Shown here one piece after another: positions 22,356 through 31,140 of a DNA stretch of 64,000 bases (its first letter is position 1; the number at the start of each line of letters is the position of its first letter). The DNA is from JAXDMU01 sp963762435 (GTDB lineage Bacteria; Pseudomonadota; Alphaproteobacteria; ATCC43930; CGMCC-115725): positions 633,271-697,270 of the forward strand of contig CAVXLN010000003.1 in NCBI GenBank assembly GCA_963762435.1, in the 5' to 3' direction. A program made the position numbers and the translations under genes. Under the pieces are notes generated by a model. The model did no database searches. It saw only the letters and a program-made list of their open reading frames with translations, and was not told the origin of the DNA.

Positions 22356-25028
22356 CTAGCTCTGGAATGAAGTGACACAGCCGGCTTTAGCGGCCGGGCA
22401 CTTGCTCTCGAGGAAATCGAGGAGCGGTTGACAGGATTCCCGCCATTGCCATCGGCTGGCCCGATCGGCGGCGGCAGCACTTAGTGCTGCGAGCCGGCGG
22501 GGGTCAGCCGTCAGTTGCTGCAGCGTGGCGAGCATCTCGCGCAGCAAGCTTTGGTCGTCACCGTTCTCGAAAAGATACCCGGTGACTTCGTGATCGACTG
22601 CTTCGTTGACGGCGCCGACATCGGTGGCAAGCACGACCACGCCGAGGCGCATCGCCTCGAGCACGGTCAGCGGCACGCCTTCGAAATGGGACGGCAGCAC
22701 GAGAATATCGGCCCAGCCGTAAAGCTCGGTCAGCTGGTCGGGATCGCGGATCGCCGGCTCGACCAGATTGGCGATCGGCGCCAGCTCCGCATCGGCGCCG
22801 TCCTGCGCCAGGATCTGGCCGCCGACGACGCGCCATTCCACCGGCAGCTTGGCCTCGCGGCTGATCTGCGCCAGCTGGGCGACGCGATAGAGCCCCTTCT
22901 GCCGGTCGAACCGGCCGAGATAGAGGCAGCGCAGCTTGCGGCCCTTCGAGCCCGGGCGCGCCGCCAGCACGGCCGCGACATCCTCGGGCTCCATGACATA
23001 GGAGGGCGCGTTCGGGACATGCATCAGCTTCTCGCTCGGCACGCCCAGCGCCACGCAAGTGTCGTGCAGCTTTTCCGAGATGACCAGGATCTGGTCGTAG
23101 CAATGCTCGTAGCCGAGCGTCTGATAGACGAATCCCACCGGCTGACCGTGGCGCGACGCATCGATCAGATGGAGATGCGCCACCGACGCGATGCCGAGCC
23201 GCCGGAGCTCGCCCATGATGCCATGCGCATCGGCCGAGTGGCAGTTGACGACCGCCTGCATGGCGCCCAGGAGCCCGAGCGCCCTGCCGTGATCGCCATT
23301 GGCGGCCCAGGCCGGGAAGCCCGCGCCGAAATACTTGCCGTCGGGCGTCCAGGCGCCGATGCCCGGATCGTCAAGGAAATTGATCGTGCGGAAGATGTCG
23401 GTCAGATCATCGAGATCGCCGACATTGGCCGCATTGAAGACGAACAGATGCGGGATCCAGCCGGCTTCGCTCATCTCGCGCGCGACCGCCCGGGCAACCT
23501 TCTCGACGCCGCCGAACTGCGCCACCGGCAAGATGAAACCCACATGCCGCTCGCCCGGCTGCGGCAGCATCGGATGGATCGGCCCGACCTGGAGGATGTC
23601 GCGCACGGCGACGGAAAGACGCGGCTTCGGTGTCACCACCGCATCGCGCCAGCTGAAGCTGCGCTCGTCGGGCTGAGCCTGCCACCAAGCATGGAGATCG
23701 GCGAAGCACGATTGGAACTCATGCATGCCAGCGGTCCAGATCTCGGCCAGATGCGTCGGCACGACCGCCTCGATGCTGAGCTCGAACAGCCTGGGATCGG
23801 GCTGCGGCCGGCCGAGCGATTGGGTCCAGGCCTTGTGGGGGTCCGCCAAGCACTGAGTCAGGAGATCGGCCGACACCATGACCAAACCCGAAAGATTATG
23901 GAGCCCGAGCGGATGGCCGGGGCCGCCGACCGCATAGCTCAGCGCCTGCTGTTGGCCGTCATTGACCGCCTCGGCAACGGCGAAATTATGCTGGGCCAAG
24001 GCCCCTTCGAGCCGCCAGAACACCCAGCTGCCAAGCTTGAGCCGGTCGAGATATGAAAGGAAGGTCGGGTGCGTGACCGCGATGTAGGACGGGCACGGAT
24101 AGCGCCGGCTGTCGATGCGGGAGAGGCGCAGCATGGTGCGGAACTCGTCCCAGCCGACGATGCGGTCGAGCCGGGTCGGATCCGACGTCAGTGCCACGAC
24201 CATGCGGTCGGCCAGGATGATGGCGTAGCGCGGCGCCTCTGCCTGCTCGAGCCTGAGCAGATTGGGCGGCGCATAAAGCTTCCTATGCTTGCGCCGCATA
24301 TAGCCCACGATCTCGGCCCGATCGCGCTCGGAGTTCCGGAGCATGCTTTCGCGGCGTTTGCGGTAGCGGAAGCCCAGTGCCGGACCGTGCATGCCGCGGA
24401 AACCGGCACCCGCCGCCTGCAGCCAAAAATCCCAATCCTCGAAACCGAGCCGCATGGATTCGTCATAGCGGATGCCGGTATCGAACACGTCGCGGCGCAC
24501 CAGGCTGCCCGCCTCGCAGGTATTCTCGAGCAGATGCTGGAGCAACGAATACTCGCCGCCGACATCGTAGTTGCTCACCTCGCCGAACATATCGATATCG
24601 GGATAGACCCAGCCGGCCGACGGATTCTCCGCCAGTACGCGCCAAGCCTTAACGATGAAATCGGGTGCCAGGCGATTGTCGGCATCGAGGAAATAGATCG
24701 CGTCCAGCTCGGGCCAGCAGGCGAGCGCGAAATCGACGCCGGTATTGCGCGCCGCACTCAAGCCGCCATTGCGCTGCCGAATGACCACGATCCGCTCCGG
24801 CTCGGCGCGCGAGAAGGCGAGTGCCGCGTCATAGGAACCAGGGAACGGGCAGCCATCATTGACGATGACGATCCTGAGATCGACCGGACCCTGCTGCTCG
24901 ACCGCGGCCAGGATCGCCTCGGTCACGAGCTCGGTGTGCTTGAACAGCGGCACCACGACGGCGATGACCGGGGCGCGGCCCGCCGCCACGGTGTCGTCCC
25001 GCTTGATGAGAACCGACCCTTCGGGCAT
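22356..25028 (-). CDS. Two-domain glycosyltransferase (GT2 fused to GT4)
   Basis: From the ATG at 25028 the protein has 890 residues. An N-terminal GT2 domain begins IAVVVPLFKHTELV (about residue 21), with YFLDADNRLAPDF as its DXD region (about 113-125). A linker of about 250 residues follows. The C-terminal GT4 domain (about 510-880) shows FILPVAQFGGVEKVAR, CLYLGRFDRQKGLYRVAQL and PLTVLEAMRLGVVVLATDVG. One protein thus carries two transfer activities and could build a repeating disaccharide. The start is 10 bases after the previous stop, preceded by GAGGGGGCC. A longer ORF start at 25133 is unlikely. Confidence 0.85.
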   Translation of the reverse strand: MPEGSVLIKRDDTVAAGRAPVIAVVVPLFKHTELVTEAILAAVEQQGPVDLRIVIVNDGCPFPGSYDAALAFSRAEPERIVVIRQRNGGLSAARNTGVDFALACWPELDAIYFLDADNRLAPDFIVKAWRVLAENPSAGWVYPDIDMFGEVSNYDVGGEYSLLQHLLENTCEAGSLVRRDVFDTGIRYDESMRLGFEDWDFWLQAAGAGFRGMHGPALGFRYRKRRESMLRNSERDRAEIVGYMRRKHRKLYAPPNLLRLEQAEAPRYAIILADRMVVALTSDPTRLDRIVGWDEFRTMLRLSRIDSRRYPCPSYIAVTHPTFLSYLDRLKLGSWVFWRLEGALAQHNFAVAEAVNDGQQQALSYAVGGPGHPLGLHNLSGLVMVSADLLTQCLADPHKAWTQSLGRPQPDPRLFELSIEAVVPTHLAEIWTAGMHEFQSCFADLHAWWQAQPDERSFSWRDAVVTPKPRLSVAVRDILQVGPIHPMLPQPGERHVGFILPVAQFGGVEKVARAVAREMSEAGWIPHLFVFNAANVGDLDDLTDIFRTINFLDDPGIGAWTPDGKYFGAGFPAWAANGDHGRALGLLGAMQAVVNCHSADAHGIMGELRRLGIASVAHLHLIDASRHGQPVGFVYQTLGYEHCYDQILVISEKLHDTCVALGVPSEKLMHVPNAPSYVMEPEDVAAVLAARPGSKGRKLRCLYLGRFDRQKGLYRVAQLAQISREAKLPVEWRVVGGQILAQDGADAELAPIANLVEPAIRDPDQLTELYGWADILVLPSHFEGVPLTVLEAMRLGVVVLATDVGAVNEAVDHEVTGYLFENGDDQSLLREMLATLQQLTADPRRLAALSAAAADRASRWQWRESCQPLLDFLESKCPAAKAGCVTSFQS

Positions 25029-25038
25029 CTGGCCCCCC

Positions 25039-26556
25039 TCAACCGACGAGAGCCGCGAAATCGAGCCACCAGGCCCAGGCAAACGCGTTCGACTTGCCGG
25101 CCGGCACGCGGGTCGCGACATAGACATCGGCATCGACCGGGAACGGGTGGTCGAGGAAGACCGTGACGCCGCTTTCGGTATTGGGCGCCACCATGGTCCA
25201 GCCCGAGAAATTGCCGGTCTTGGCGTCGCTGCCGGAATTGGGGAAACCTTCGAACGGCTTGCCCGGCGCCTGCACCATCATGGCGTATTCGATCGGCTGG
25301 GCGTCAGGATGGTTGGTCTTGACCGTCGCGAAAAGCTGGCGCGCATCGGCCGGGCAGCCGCCGGGGATATGCGCGACCGCGACGTGATTCTCGACGGGAT
25401 GAAGCTGGAACACGCCGTGATCGTTGATCGGCGTGAGCAGGTCGTAATCGACCACCTTCTCGACCGGGCTCACGAGCTTCGCCGCCCGGCGCACCGCAAC
25501 CGGCACGGGCCGGCGCTCGAGATGGAGGCCAGCACCCGCAACTGCCGGATCCGCCTTCTGCCGCGCCGAGCGCGTGCGGCGCAAACCCGGCAGGCCCGAC
25601 CAGACCTTGAGGGCGAGGGTGCGCTGCACCACGGCATTGTCGTTGACCTTGAGCCAACATTCCTTGACCAGCCGCTGATCGGTGAGCGACAGGCTGGGCG
25701 CCGATTTGGGCCCGCCTTCCCAGCGCACCGACAAGAGCACCGAACGGCGCGACCCGGTCACGGCATGCGAGAGATCGAGCCGGACCCAGCCGGGCTTCAG
25801 CCCGCCGGATTTGAGCGACCAGGCACCGAGCTGCTGGCCATCCTCGAGCGCCTGGAGCGTGACATGCAGACGGCCGGTCTCGCCCGCGCCGGCGCTGTGG
25901 ACATGGAGCTCGAGGGCGGCCAGGCCGAGCGACGGCACCGGCAGGATCTGCTCGACCTGGAACCGGTCCTTTCCCTGCGGATAGATCGCGATATGGCTGG
26001 GTTCGGCCGCATAGAGCAGTTGCTCCTCCGGCAGATGCACCTGGGCGATATAGTCGGAGAGCTGGGAGAAGGTGATCTGCGCCTCCTCATGGATCGCGCG
26101 CAGCGCCACCAGCTCCTTCTGCAGCTGGACGATGCGGCGCGCATCGGCCGCCTGGCTCTCGACCAGCCGCTCGCACAGGCCGGCGAAGAAGCGGCCCTGA
26201 TCCTTGTCCCAGTCGCGAATCTGGATGCGGTTGCCGAAGGACGGCCTACCGTCGGGCGCCACCTGGCGCCACCAATCCTCGAGGCGGGCAAGCTCCTGAT
26301 CGGCGGCGTCCGACATCGAGACGAGCGCCATGCAGGCATTGGGCGCATAGGGCAGCTGAGCCGCAGGGGCCGACACCGTCTCGCGCAGCCGCTTCAGCCG
26401 GCCGCGCTGGCTGTCGCCGATGCTGAAGGTGAAGATCTCGAGATGCCGGGGCGGCTCCAGCCCGCGCCAATGTACAGCGTCGGCCTCGCCGGTAATGATC
26501 TTGGGCAGGGGCGCCATCAGGGCCGAAAGGCTTGGTGCCGATACCTCGAGATACAT
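25039..26556 (-). CDS. Large hypothetical protein heading a glycan operon
   Basis: This 505-residue protein has no signal peptide and no membrane helix. A short coiled coil lies at about 140-170 (ADARRIVQLQKELVALRAI), and the rest is beta-rich, with carbohydrate-binding-like strands (LHVTLQALEDGQQLGAWSL). It may belong to a domain of unknown function (possibly DUF6212) found with alphaproteobacterial glycosyltransferases, but that is recall, not evidence. It is the first gene of the operon running to 18236. The leader has two adjacent small hairpins. Confidence 0.65.
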   Translation of the reverse strand: MYLEVSAPSLSALMAPLPKIITGEADAVHWRGLEPPRHLEIFTFSIGDSQRGRLKRLRETVSAPAAQLPYAPNACMALVSMSDAADQELARLEDWWRQVAPDGRPSFGNRIQIRDWDKDQGRFFAGLCERLVESQAADARRIVQLQKELVALRAIHEEAQITFSQLSDYIAQVHLPEEQLLYAAEPSHIAIYPQGKDRFQVEQILPVPSLGLAALELHVHSAGAGETGRLHVTLQALEDGQQLGAWSLKSGGLKPGWVRLDLSHAVTGSRRSVLLSVRWEGGPKSAPSLSLTDQRLVKECWLKVNDNAVVQRTLALKVWSGLPGLRRTRSARQKADPAVAGAGLHLERRPVPVAVRRAAKLVSPVEKVVDYDLLTPINDHGVFQLHPVENHVAVAHIPGGCPADARQLFATVKTNHPDAQPIEYAMMVQAPGKPFEGFPNSGSDAKTGNFSGWTMVAPNTESGVTVFLDHPFPVDADVYVATRVPAGKSNAFAWAWWLDFAALVG

Positions 26557-26580
26557 GATGCCCCTAACCCTCCTGTTCCG

Positions 26581-26607
26581 CCCGCTTTGCGGGATCGCGC
26601 TTTGCGC
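26581..26607 (-). promoter_or_regulatory. Twin hairpins in the 5' leader of the glycan operon
   Basis: On the plus strand CCCGC-TTT-GCGGG (26581-26593) and GCGC-TTT-GCGC (26597-26607) follow each other. In the minus-strand transcript both become stem-loops with AAA loops just upstream of the ribosome site. They may affect leader stability or translation. Confidence 0.4.
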
Positions 26608-26698
26608 TCTTCAGAAATCACGAGCACCATAAATATTATGCCCTTACCGAGCAATGAACATCGACTTGCCGGTGAATTCAAAACAACGATTACTTGTG

Positions 26699-26714
26699 TA
26701 GAGCATTTGCTCTA
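26699..26714. promoter_or_regulatory. Palindrome TAGAGCA-TT-TGCTCTA
   Basis: Two perfect 7-base arms with a 2-base centre, in the AT-rich middle of the divergent region, have the size and symmetry of an operator for a dimeric regulator. Its ends match the outer tips of the element at 6874-6920, so it could instead be a degenerate remnant of such an element. Confidence 0.4.
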
Positions 26715-27215
26715 TTTAGACGCATGATGCGTATTATGCGAATTTGATCTGAATCAATTTTCCCACCAAATTTTATCGACCGGCTGCCAACTCCCCCTTG
26801 AACGCCACCGCCCTGTCTGAAGACGGCCTCTGAAAGGCCGGATTGTCATAAAAACGCAATACTGCCTATTTAGGTATCGGCGCGGCTCGACTATGGCGAA
26901 TTCGGCTCCTTTGCGCGAGTACTCGACTTGGCGCAAAACGGCGAGCGACCGCCAAGAATCCGCTTGTTTCAAAGCCCTACGACACCAAGCCCCGGCCCGG
27001 GAACAACTCTGCAGCGGTCGCGGAACGGCCGGTCATTACTAGGTTCAATGTTCGGTGTCATCAACCAACGGGCGTACAATTCAGGAAGTTTCATTGATTT
27101 TAAGATGCTGCACTTCACCGCCTATGATAGAACTTAGGACATCGATTGCGGGGCTGCTTTGGGGTTCTGGGCCTGCAATCTTCGTTTCGACCATTCTCAA
27201 ATGGGGGAGAAGATC

Positions 27216-28355
27216 GTGACGCGCTATGATCAAGTGCTGTCCGCTATCGACAAGCTTTACGAAGCTGCGACCCACCCTGATTTCTGGGGCGGTGCGATCC
27301 AGGCGGTGACCGAGGTCGCCGGCGCCCATCACGCGGTCTGCTTCATTCAAGACATCAAGCGTGATCTTTTGGCCTTCGGCGTCACGACCAACGTCGATAC
27401 CGACCATTGCCGCCGCTATGAGGAGGTTCATGCCGGCGAGTTCCGCCAGCTGGCCCAGCGCAGCGCGCGCCCCGACGGCATCTATCTCTCCTCGGAAGCC
27501 TTCATCCGGCGCGATGATCTGGTGCGCACACCCATCTATAACGAGCTGCTGCGGCCGATGGGCATACATTACAGCATGGGCATCACACAGACGCTGGGCA
27601 ATCGGACCATGGGCTTTGCCCAGCTATCGCGCCCGGAACGAGCTGGCGATTTCGATGCCGAGGATATGCAGGCGATCGAGTGGCTGCTGCCCCATCTCAA
27701 CCGCGCGCTGCAGCTGCATCTGAAACTGTCGGCCGAAAGTGTGCGGACCGGCGCCATCAGCGAAGCGATCGATCGCCTGGCGACCGGCATCATCCTTGTC
27801 GATGAGCAGGGACAGGTCGTCCAGCACAATCGCCGAGCCAGCGAGATCATCGCCGAGAATGACGGCTTCGGCCTTGGCCCGAACGGGCCGGTCGCCGCCG
27901 CCGCGGTCGAGACGACGCGGCTCCGCCAGCTGATCGGCGATGCCGTGGTCAAGACCGGCGGCACCGGCAGCGGTTCGGGCGGCTATATGTCGATCACCCG
28001 GCCCTCGATGCTTCGGTCCTATTCGGTACTCGTGTCGCCGCTCAGGGTGCAGCCCTTCTGGCAGCACAGCGGCCGGGTGCCCTGCGCCGCCCTCTTCATC
28101 AACGATCCGGAAAACGGGGAAAAGACGGATACCGAAGCGCTGCAACGCTTGTTCCGCCTGACCCCGCGCGAGGCCGAGGTCGCGATCACCGTGTCGCGCG
28201 GCGGCGGCCTTCAGGCCTCGGCCGACGAGCTGGGCGTCAGCCTGACCACCGTGCGCACCCATCTGCAGCGCGTCTTCGAGAAGACCGACACGCGGCGCCA
28301 ATCGGATCTCGTCCGGCTGATCGGCACCAGCCTCGGCCAGATCCGGATGGATTGA
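27216..28355 (+). CDS. LuxR-family transcriptional regulator
   Basis: The C-terminal 65 residues form a LuxR/NarL helix-turn-helix: LTPREAEVAITVSRGGGLQ then ELGVSLTTVRTHLQRVFEKT. The N-terminal 300 residues are an unassigned sensory region, probably PAS- or GAF-like (IILVDEQGQVVQHNRRASEII fits a PAS core). GTG at 27216 is chosen because GGGGGAGA (27203-27210) lies 5 bases before it. The ATG at 27201 has no ribosome site. It faces the large glycan operon across a long non-coding region and is its natural candidate regulator. Confidence 0.82.
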   Translation: MTRYDQVLSAIDKLYEAATHPDFWGGAIQAVTEVAGAHHAVCFIQDIKRDLLAFGVTTNVDTDHCRRYEEVHAGEFRQLAQRSARPDGIYLSSEAFIRRDDLVRTPIYNELLRPMGIHYSMGITQTLGNRTMGFAQLSRPERAGDFDAEDMQAIEWLLPHLNRALQLHLKLSAESVRTGAISEAIDRLATGIILVDEQGQVVQHNRRASEIIAENDGFGLGPNGPVAAAAVETTRLRQLIGDAVVKTGGTGSGSGGYMSITRPSMLRSYSVLVSPLRVQPFWQHSGRVPCAALFINDPENGEKTDTEALQRLFRLTPREAEVAITVSRGGGLQASADELGVSLTTVRTHLQRVFEKTDTRRQSDLVRLIGTSLGQIRMD

Positions 28356-28358
28356 CGC

Positions 28359-28940
28359 CTAAAGCGGCTGGAAACCTAGTGCCGCGCGGAAGCGGTTCTT
28401 AAGATAGACGCCGTCGCGCGGCGGCAGGACGCGCGGCGGATTCTCGGCCCGGATCTCGATGATCGCGCATACTGGGCCGGCGCGATCGTCGATGAGCGTG
28501 CGAATGGCGCGCACGCCGTCGAGTTCTGCCGTGCGCAGGATATGGGCAAAGCCGCAGGCCTTCGCCACCTCCTCGAGCCGGACAGAAAAGGCCGTATGGC
28601 TCTCCTGCATGCCGGTCTCGCCATAGCGGCCATTGTCGAGCACTGCAATCGCGAGGTTCGCCGGCCGATGCACGCCGATCGTGGCAAGGGCACCCATGCC
28701 CATCAGGAGCTCGCCATCGCCGGTCACGACCAGCACGCGCCGCTCGGGCTGCGCCAGGGCCAGGCCGAGGCCGACGGTGGCCGCACTCCCCATCGCGGCC
28801 CAGAGATAGAAATTCCGCGCGTCATCGCCGGCCGCCATGACATCGTAGCTGGGCGAGCCCAGGCCGCTCACGACCAGGAGATCGGCCGGACGATCGGCCA
28901 GAAGGGCGGCAACCGCGTCACGCCGATCGAGACCGCTCAC
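28359..28940 (-). CDS. TPP-dependent decarboxylase, beta (PP-domain) subunit
   Basis: This 193-residue protein has the thiamine-pyrophosphate motif starting GDGELLMGMG (about 72-81) and ending in DNGRYGETG (about 102-110), as in sulfopyruvate and phosphonopyruvate decarboxylases. MGSAATVGLGLAL precedes it. The GTG start at 28940 overlaps the alpha-subunit stop (GTGA), so the pair is co-translated. The substrate is a 2-oxoacid by family. The three-carbon sulfonate or phosphonate forms are possible but not shown by the sequence. Confidence 0.8.
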   Translation of the reverse strand: MSGLDRRDAVAALLADRPADLLVVSGLGSPSYDVMAAGDDARNFYLWAAMGSAATVGLGLALAQPERRVLVVTGDGELLMGMGALATIGVHRPANLAIAVLDNGRYGETGMQESHTAFSVRLEEVAKACGFAHILRTAELDGVRAIRTLIDDRAGPVCAIIEIRAENPPRVLPPRDGVYLKNRFRAALGFQPL

Positions 28941-29476
28941 TTCACCCACTCCTTCTTGCCGATAAGGCGCTGGCCCAGCAGCACCGCCATGCCGCCATCG
29001 CCGTTGAACGCCATCTCGGCGGCCCCCGCCACCAGCGGCCCGACCTCGGCCGGATCGTCCGCCCGCCAGGTGCGGATGCCCATCAGCTTCAGCGCCGCCT
29101 CCGTGGCATCTCCCATCGGGTTCTGCCACGGGTTGAACTCGTGCCAATCGCCGCGCATGGTCACCAGCATCAAGAGCGGAAACCGGCAGCACGCCTGAAG
29201 CGCCAGCGTGTTGAGGCAATTGCCGACGCCGCTCGACTGCATCAGGAGGACGCCGCGCTCGCCGCCGAGCCAGGCGCCGAAGAGATATCCCACCCCCTCC
29301 TCCTCGGTCGTCAGCACCGTCGCCACCATGTCGGGATCGTGCCGGGCCGCGCGAATCACGGCGGCATGGCCGGCATCGGGGACGTAAGCCACATGCCGGA
29401 CCCGGTTCGCCTTGAGGATCTCGAAGATGGCCGCAGGCCAGCCCTCGATCCCGGTTTCGCTCGCCGCCTGATCCAT
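28937..29476 (-). CDS. TPP-dependent decarboxylase, alpha (PYR-domain) subunit
   Basis: From the ATG at 29476 (MDQAASETG) it has 179 residues and the PYR-domain layout: VAYVPDAGHAAVI, then TTEEEGVGYLFGAWLGG with the conserved Glu that activates TPP, then LLMQSSGVGNCLNTL. A 5-codon longer start at 29491 is possible. Split alpha/beta subunits occur in ComDE and related sulfopyruvate decarboxylases. The divergent MaoC gene next to it hints at acyl or hydroxy-acid metabolism but is not diagnostic. Confidence 0.8.
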   Translation of the reverse strand: MDQAASETGIEGWPAAIFEILKANRVRHVAYVPDAGHAAVIRAARHDPDMVATVLTTEEEGVGYLFGAWLGGERGVLLMQSSGVGNCLNTLALQACCRFPLLMLVTMRGDWHEFNPWQNPMGDATEAALKLMGIRTWRADDPAEVGPLVAGAAEMAFNGDGGMAVLLGQRLIGKKEWVK

Positions 29477-29553
29477 GCCTGGCCATCCCAACAGAAAGGC
29501 TAATATGTTCGGATCATAGGATGGTTCGGCCGATCGACAAGGAGAGAGCCGTG

Positions 29554-30048
29554 ATGGGTGATATGCCGTTCGATCCGGCGCGGCACGGGCTGGCGCCGAC
29601 CCGCTGGTTCGAGGATTTCGCCGTGGGCGAACCTTTCCCGCTGCCCAGCCGCACCGTGACCGAAGCCCATTTCGCGGCTTTCCAGCTGCTGTCCGGCGAC
29701 AATCATCCGATCCATTACGATGTCGAATTCTGCCGCGCCCGCGGCCTCAAGGGCATGCTCGCCCACGGGCTGCAGGTGCTGTGCTTCACCGCCGCCGGTG
29801 CCGGGCTGTTCCCGCATCAGGTCGATCAGTCACTGGTGGCATTCCTCGAGCAATCGGCATCCTTCCGCAAGCCGGTCTATCCCGGCGACACGCTCTATCC
29901 GCTGCTCACGGTGTCGGCCCTCAAACTGCAGAACACGACCGGCGTGCTGACCATGCGCGCCACTATCTACAATCAGGCGCGCGAGCTCGTGCTGGAGGGC
30001 GAGCAGAAATACCTCCTACGCAAGCGCCCGATCGAGCCAGGCGAGTAG
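29554..30048 (+). CDS. MaoC-family dehydratase (hot-dog fold)
   Basis: The 164-residue protein has the hydratase-2 signature: FAAFQLLSGDNHPIHYD near residues 47-63, with the N-x2-H type catalytic pair, then GLKGMLAHGLQ. These enzymes hydrate or dehydrate enoyl-CoA thioesters. ATG at 29554 is preferred because GGAGAG (29541-29546) lies 7 bases upstream. An ATG at 29521 would add 11 residues. Its end overlaps the convergent lipase gene by 33 bases. Confidence 0.85.
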   Translation: MGDMPFDPARHGLAPTRWFEDFAVGEPFPLPSRTVTEAHFAAFQLLSGDNHPIHYDVEFCRARGLKGMLAHGLQVLCFTAAGAGLFPHQVDQSLVAFLEQSASFRKPVYPGDTLYPLLTVSALKLQNTTGVLTMRATIYNQARELVLEGEQKYLLRKRPIEPGE

Positions 30049-30978
30049 GTCGCGCGTGACCTCGTCGCGGTTGGTCTCGTTGAAGAGCTCGTGACGTGCA
30101 CCCGGATAGAAGCAGTGCATGACCTGGGTCAGTCCTGCGGCACGATAGGCCGAGAGCAGTTGCTCAAGTCCCTTGGTATTGGCGCTGACCGGATCCTGGC
30201 CGCCGGCGATGACATAGATCGGTAAATGTTTTGGGATCAGCACCTGGAGCGAGGGCTGGGCAATCGCCTCGAGCCCGCCCAAGAGGTCGAGCCAGAGCTG
30301 CGTCGAGGCCGGCCCGCCACAGAACGGGTCGGCGATATAGCGATCGACCTCGACGGCGTCGCGCGACAGCCAGTCGAACGGCGTGCGCGCCGGCTCGAAC
30401 TGTTTGTTGAAGGCGCCGAATCCCATGGCATCGAGAAGCTTGCTCGAACGACGCGCGCCGAGCCGCAACCGCTCGATCCGGGCGATCAACCGGCCGAGCA
30501 TCAGGATCGGCGGCGGCTTGCCGTTCGACGCCGACAGCACGGCACCGGCGAGCGCCTCGCCATGCTCGGCAATGAAATGCTGCGCCATGAAGGAGCCCAT
30601 GGAATGGCCGATGAGAATGATCGGCCGGCCCGGATGCAGGCCCGCGATATGGCGGTTGATCTGCCACAGATCCTCGAGGCAGCGGCGCCAGCCATCCCGC
30701 TCGGCGAAGAATCCCAACGCGTCCGGCGCGCCGGCGGTCCGGCCATGGCCGCGATGATCATTCGCGTGGACGGCCCAGCCTTCCGCCGTCAGCGCCTCGG
30801 CCAGCCGGGCGTAACGACCGCCATGCTCGCTCAAGCCATGCGCGATCTGAACCACGCCGCGCGGTTCTCGCGCCGGCAACCAATGATGAAGGAACAACCG
30901 GACCCCATCCGCCGCCGTCAAGATGCTCGTCGATGCCTGCAATTTCCGTTCATCCCCGTTGCAATGACCTCGCCACAA
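30016..30978 (-). CDS. Alpha/beta hydrolase, monoacylglycerol-lipase-like (serine aminopeptidase S33 fold)
   Basis: The 320-residue protein shows VVQIAHGLSEHGGRYARLAEAL (the HG oxyanion region), NDHRGHGRT, nucleophile elbow GHSMG (about residue 123-127), a late acid in IAGGQDPVS and catalytic His in GARHELFNE. It probably hydrolyses lipid esters in the cytoplasm. No ATG precedes the conserved part. The start is a TTG at 30978 or more plausibly the TTG at 30942, giving 308 residues. Confidence 0.82.
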   Translation of the reverse strand: MWRGHCNGDERKLQASTSILTAADGVRLFLHHWLPAREPRGVVQIAHGLSEHGGRYARLAEALTAEGWAVHANDHRGHGRTAGAPDALGFFAERDGWRRCLEDLWQINRHIAGLHPGRPIILIGHSMGSFMAQHFIAEHGEALAGAVLSASNGKPPPILMLGRLIARIERLRLGARRSSKLLDAMGFGAFNKQFEPARTPFDWLSRDAVEVDRYIADPFCGGPASTQLWLDLLGGLEAIAQPSLQVLIPKHLPIYVIAGGQDPVSANTKGLEQLLSAYRAAGLTQVMHCFYPGARHELFNETNRDEVTRDLLAWLDRALA

Positions 30979-31096
30979 TTTTCAGAGTCCGTAAGGACGC
31001 GATCGTGTTTCTATCCGCTCGAATCCTGCGCTCGTCTTGAAGCGGCCCGGATTTTCCGAGCTTTTCGGGCTTTATTTACCTGGCCATCCCAGGTTT

Positions 31097-31112
31097 CGAT
31101 AAAATTTTATCG
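31097..31112. promoter_or_regulatory. Perfect 16-base palindrome upstream of the PAS protein
   Basis: CGATAAAATTTTATCG is a perfect palindrome without a loop, 28 bases before the ATG at 31141 and in an AT-rich stretch. Its symmetry suits a dimeric DNA-binding protein acting on the PAS gene or the divergent lipase. Confidence 0.45.
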
Positions 31113-31140
31113 GATCGAATCCCGGAGTAACGAAGTTTTG

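Larger units (their letters stand above)
26557..27215. other. Non-coding divergent intergenic region
   Basis: About 660 bases lie between the hypothetical at 26556 and the LuxR-type gene. The region is markedly AT-richer than its surroundings between 26620 and 26900. It has no convincing ORF. It holds two leader hairpins (26581-26607), a 16-base palindrome (26699-26714), overlapping short palindromes around CGCATGATGCG (26720-26730) and a small hairpin (CGGCCT...AGGCCG, 26824-26840). It must contain both divergent promoters and could host a small RNA. Confidence 0.6.

Noticed and set aside
24859..26727. A 622-codon plus-strand frame
   Set aside because: It is antisense to the GT fusion and the operon's first gene, with Arg/Asp-rich shadow composition.
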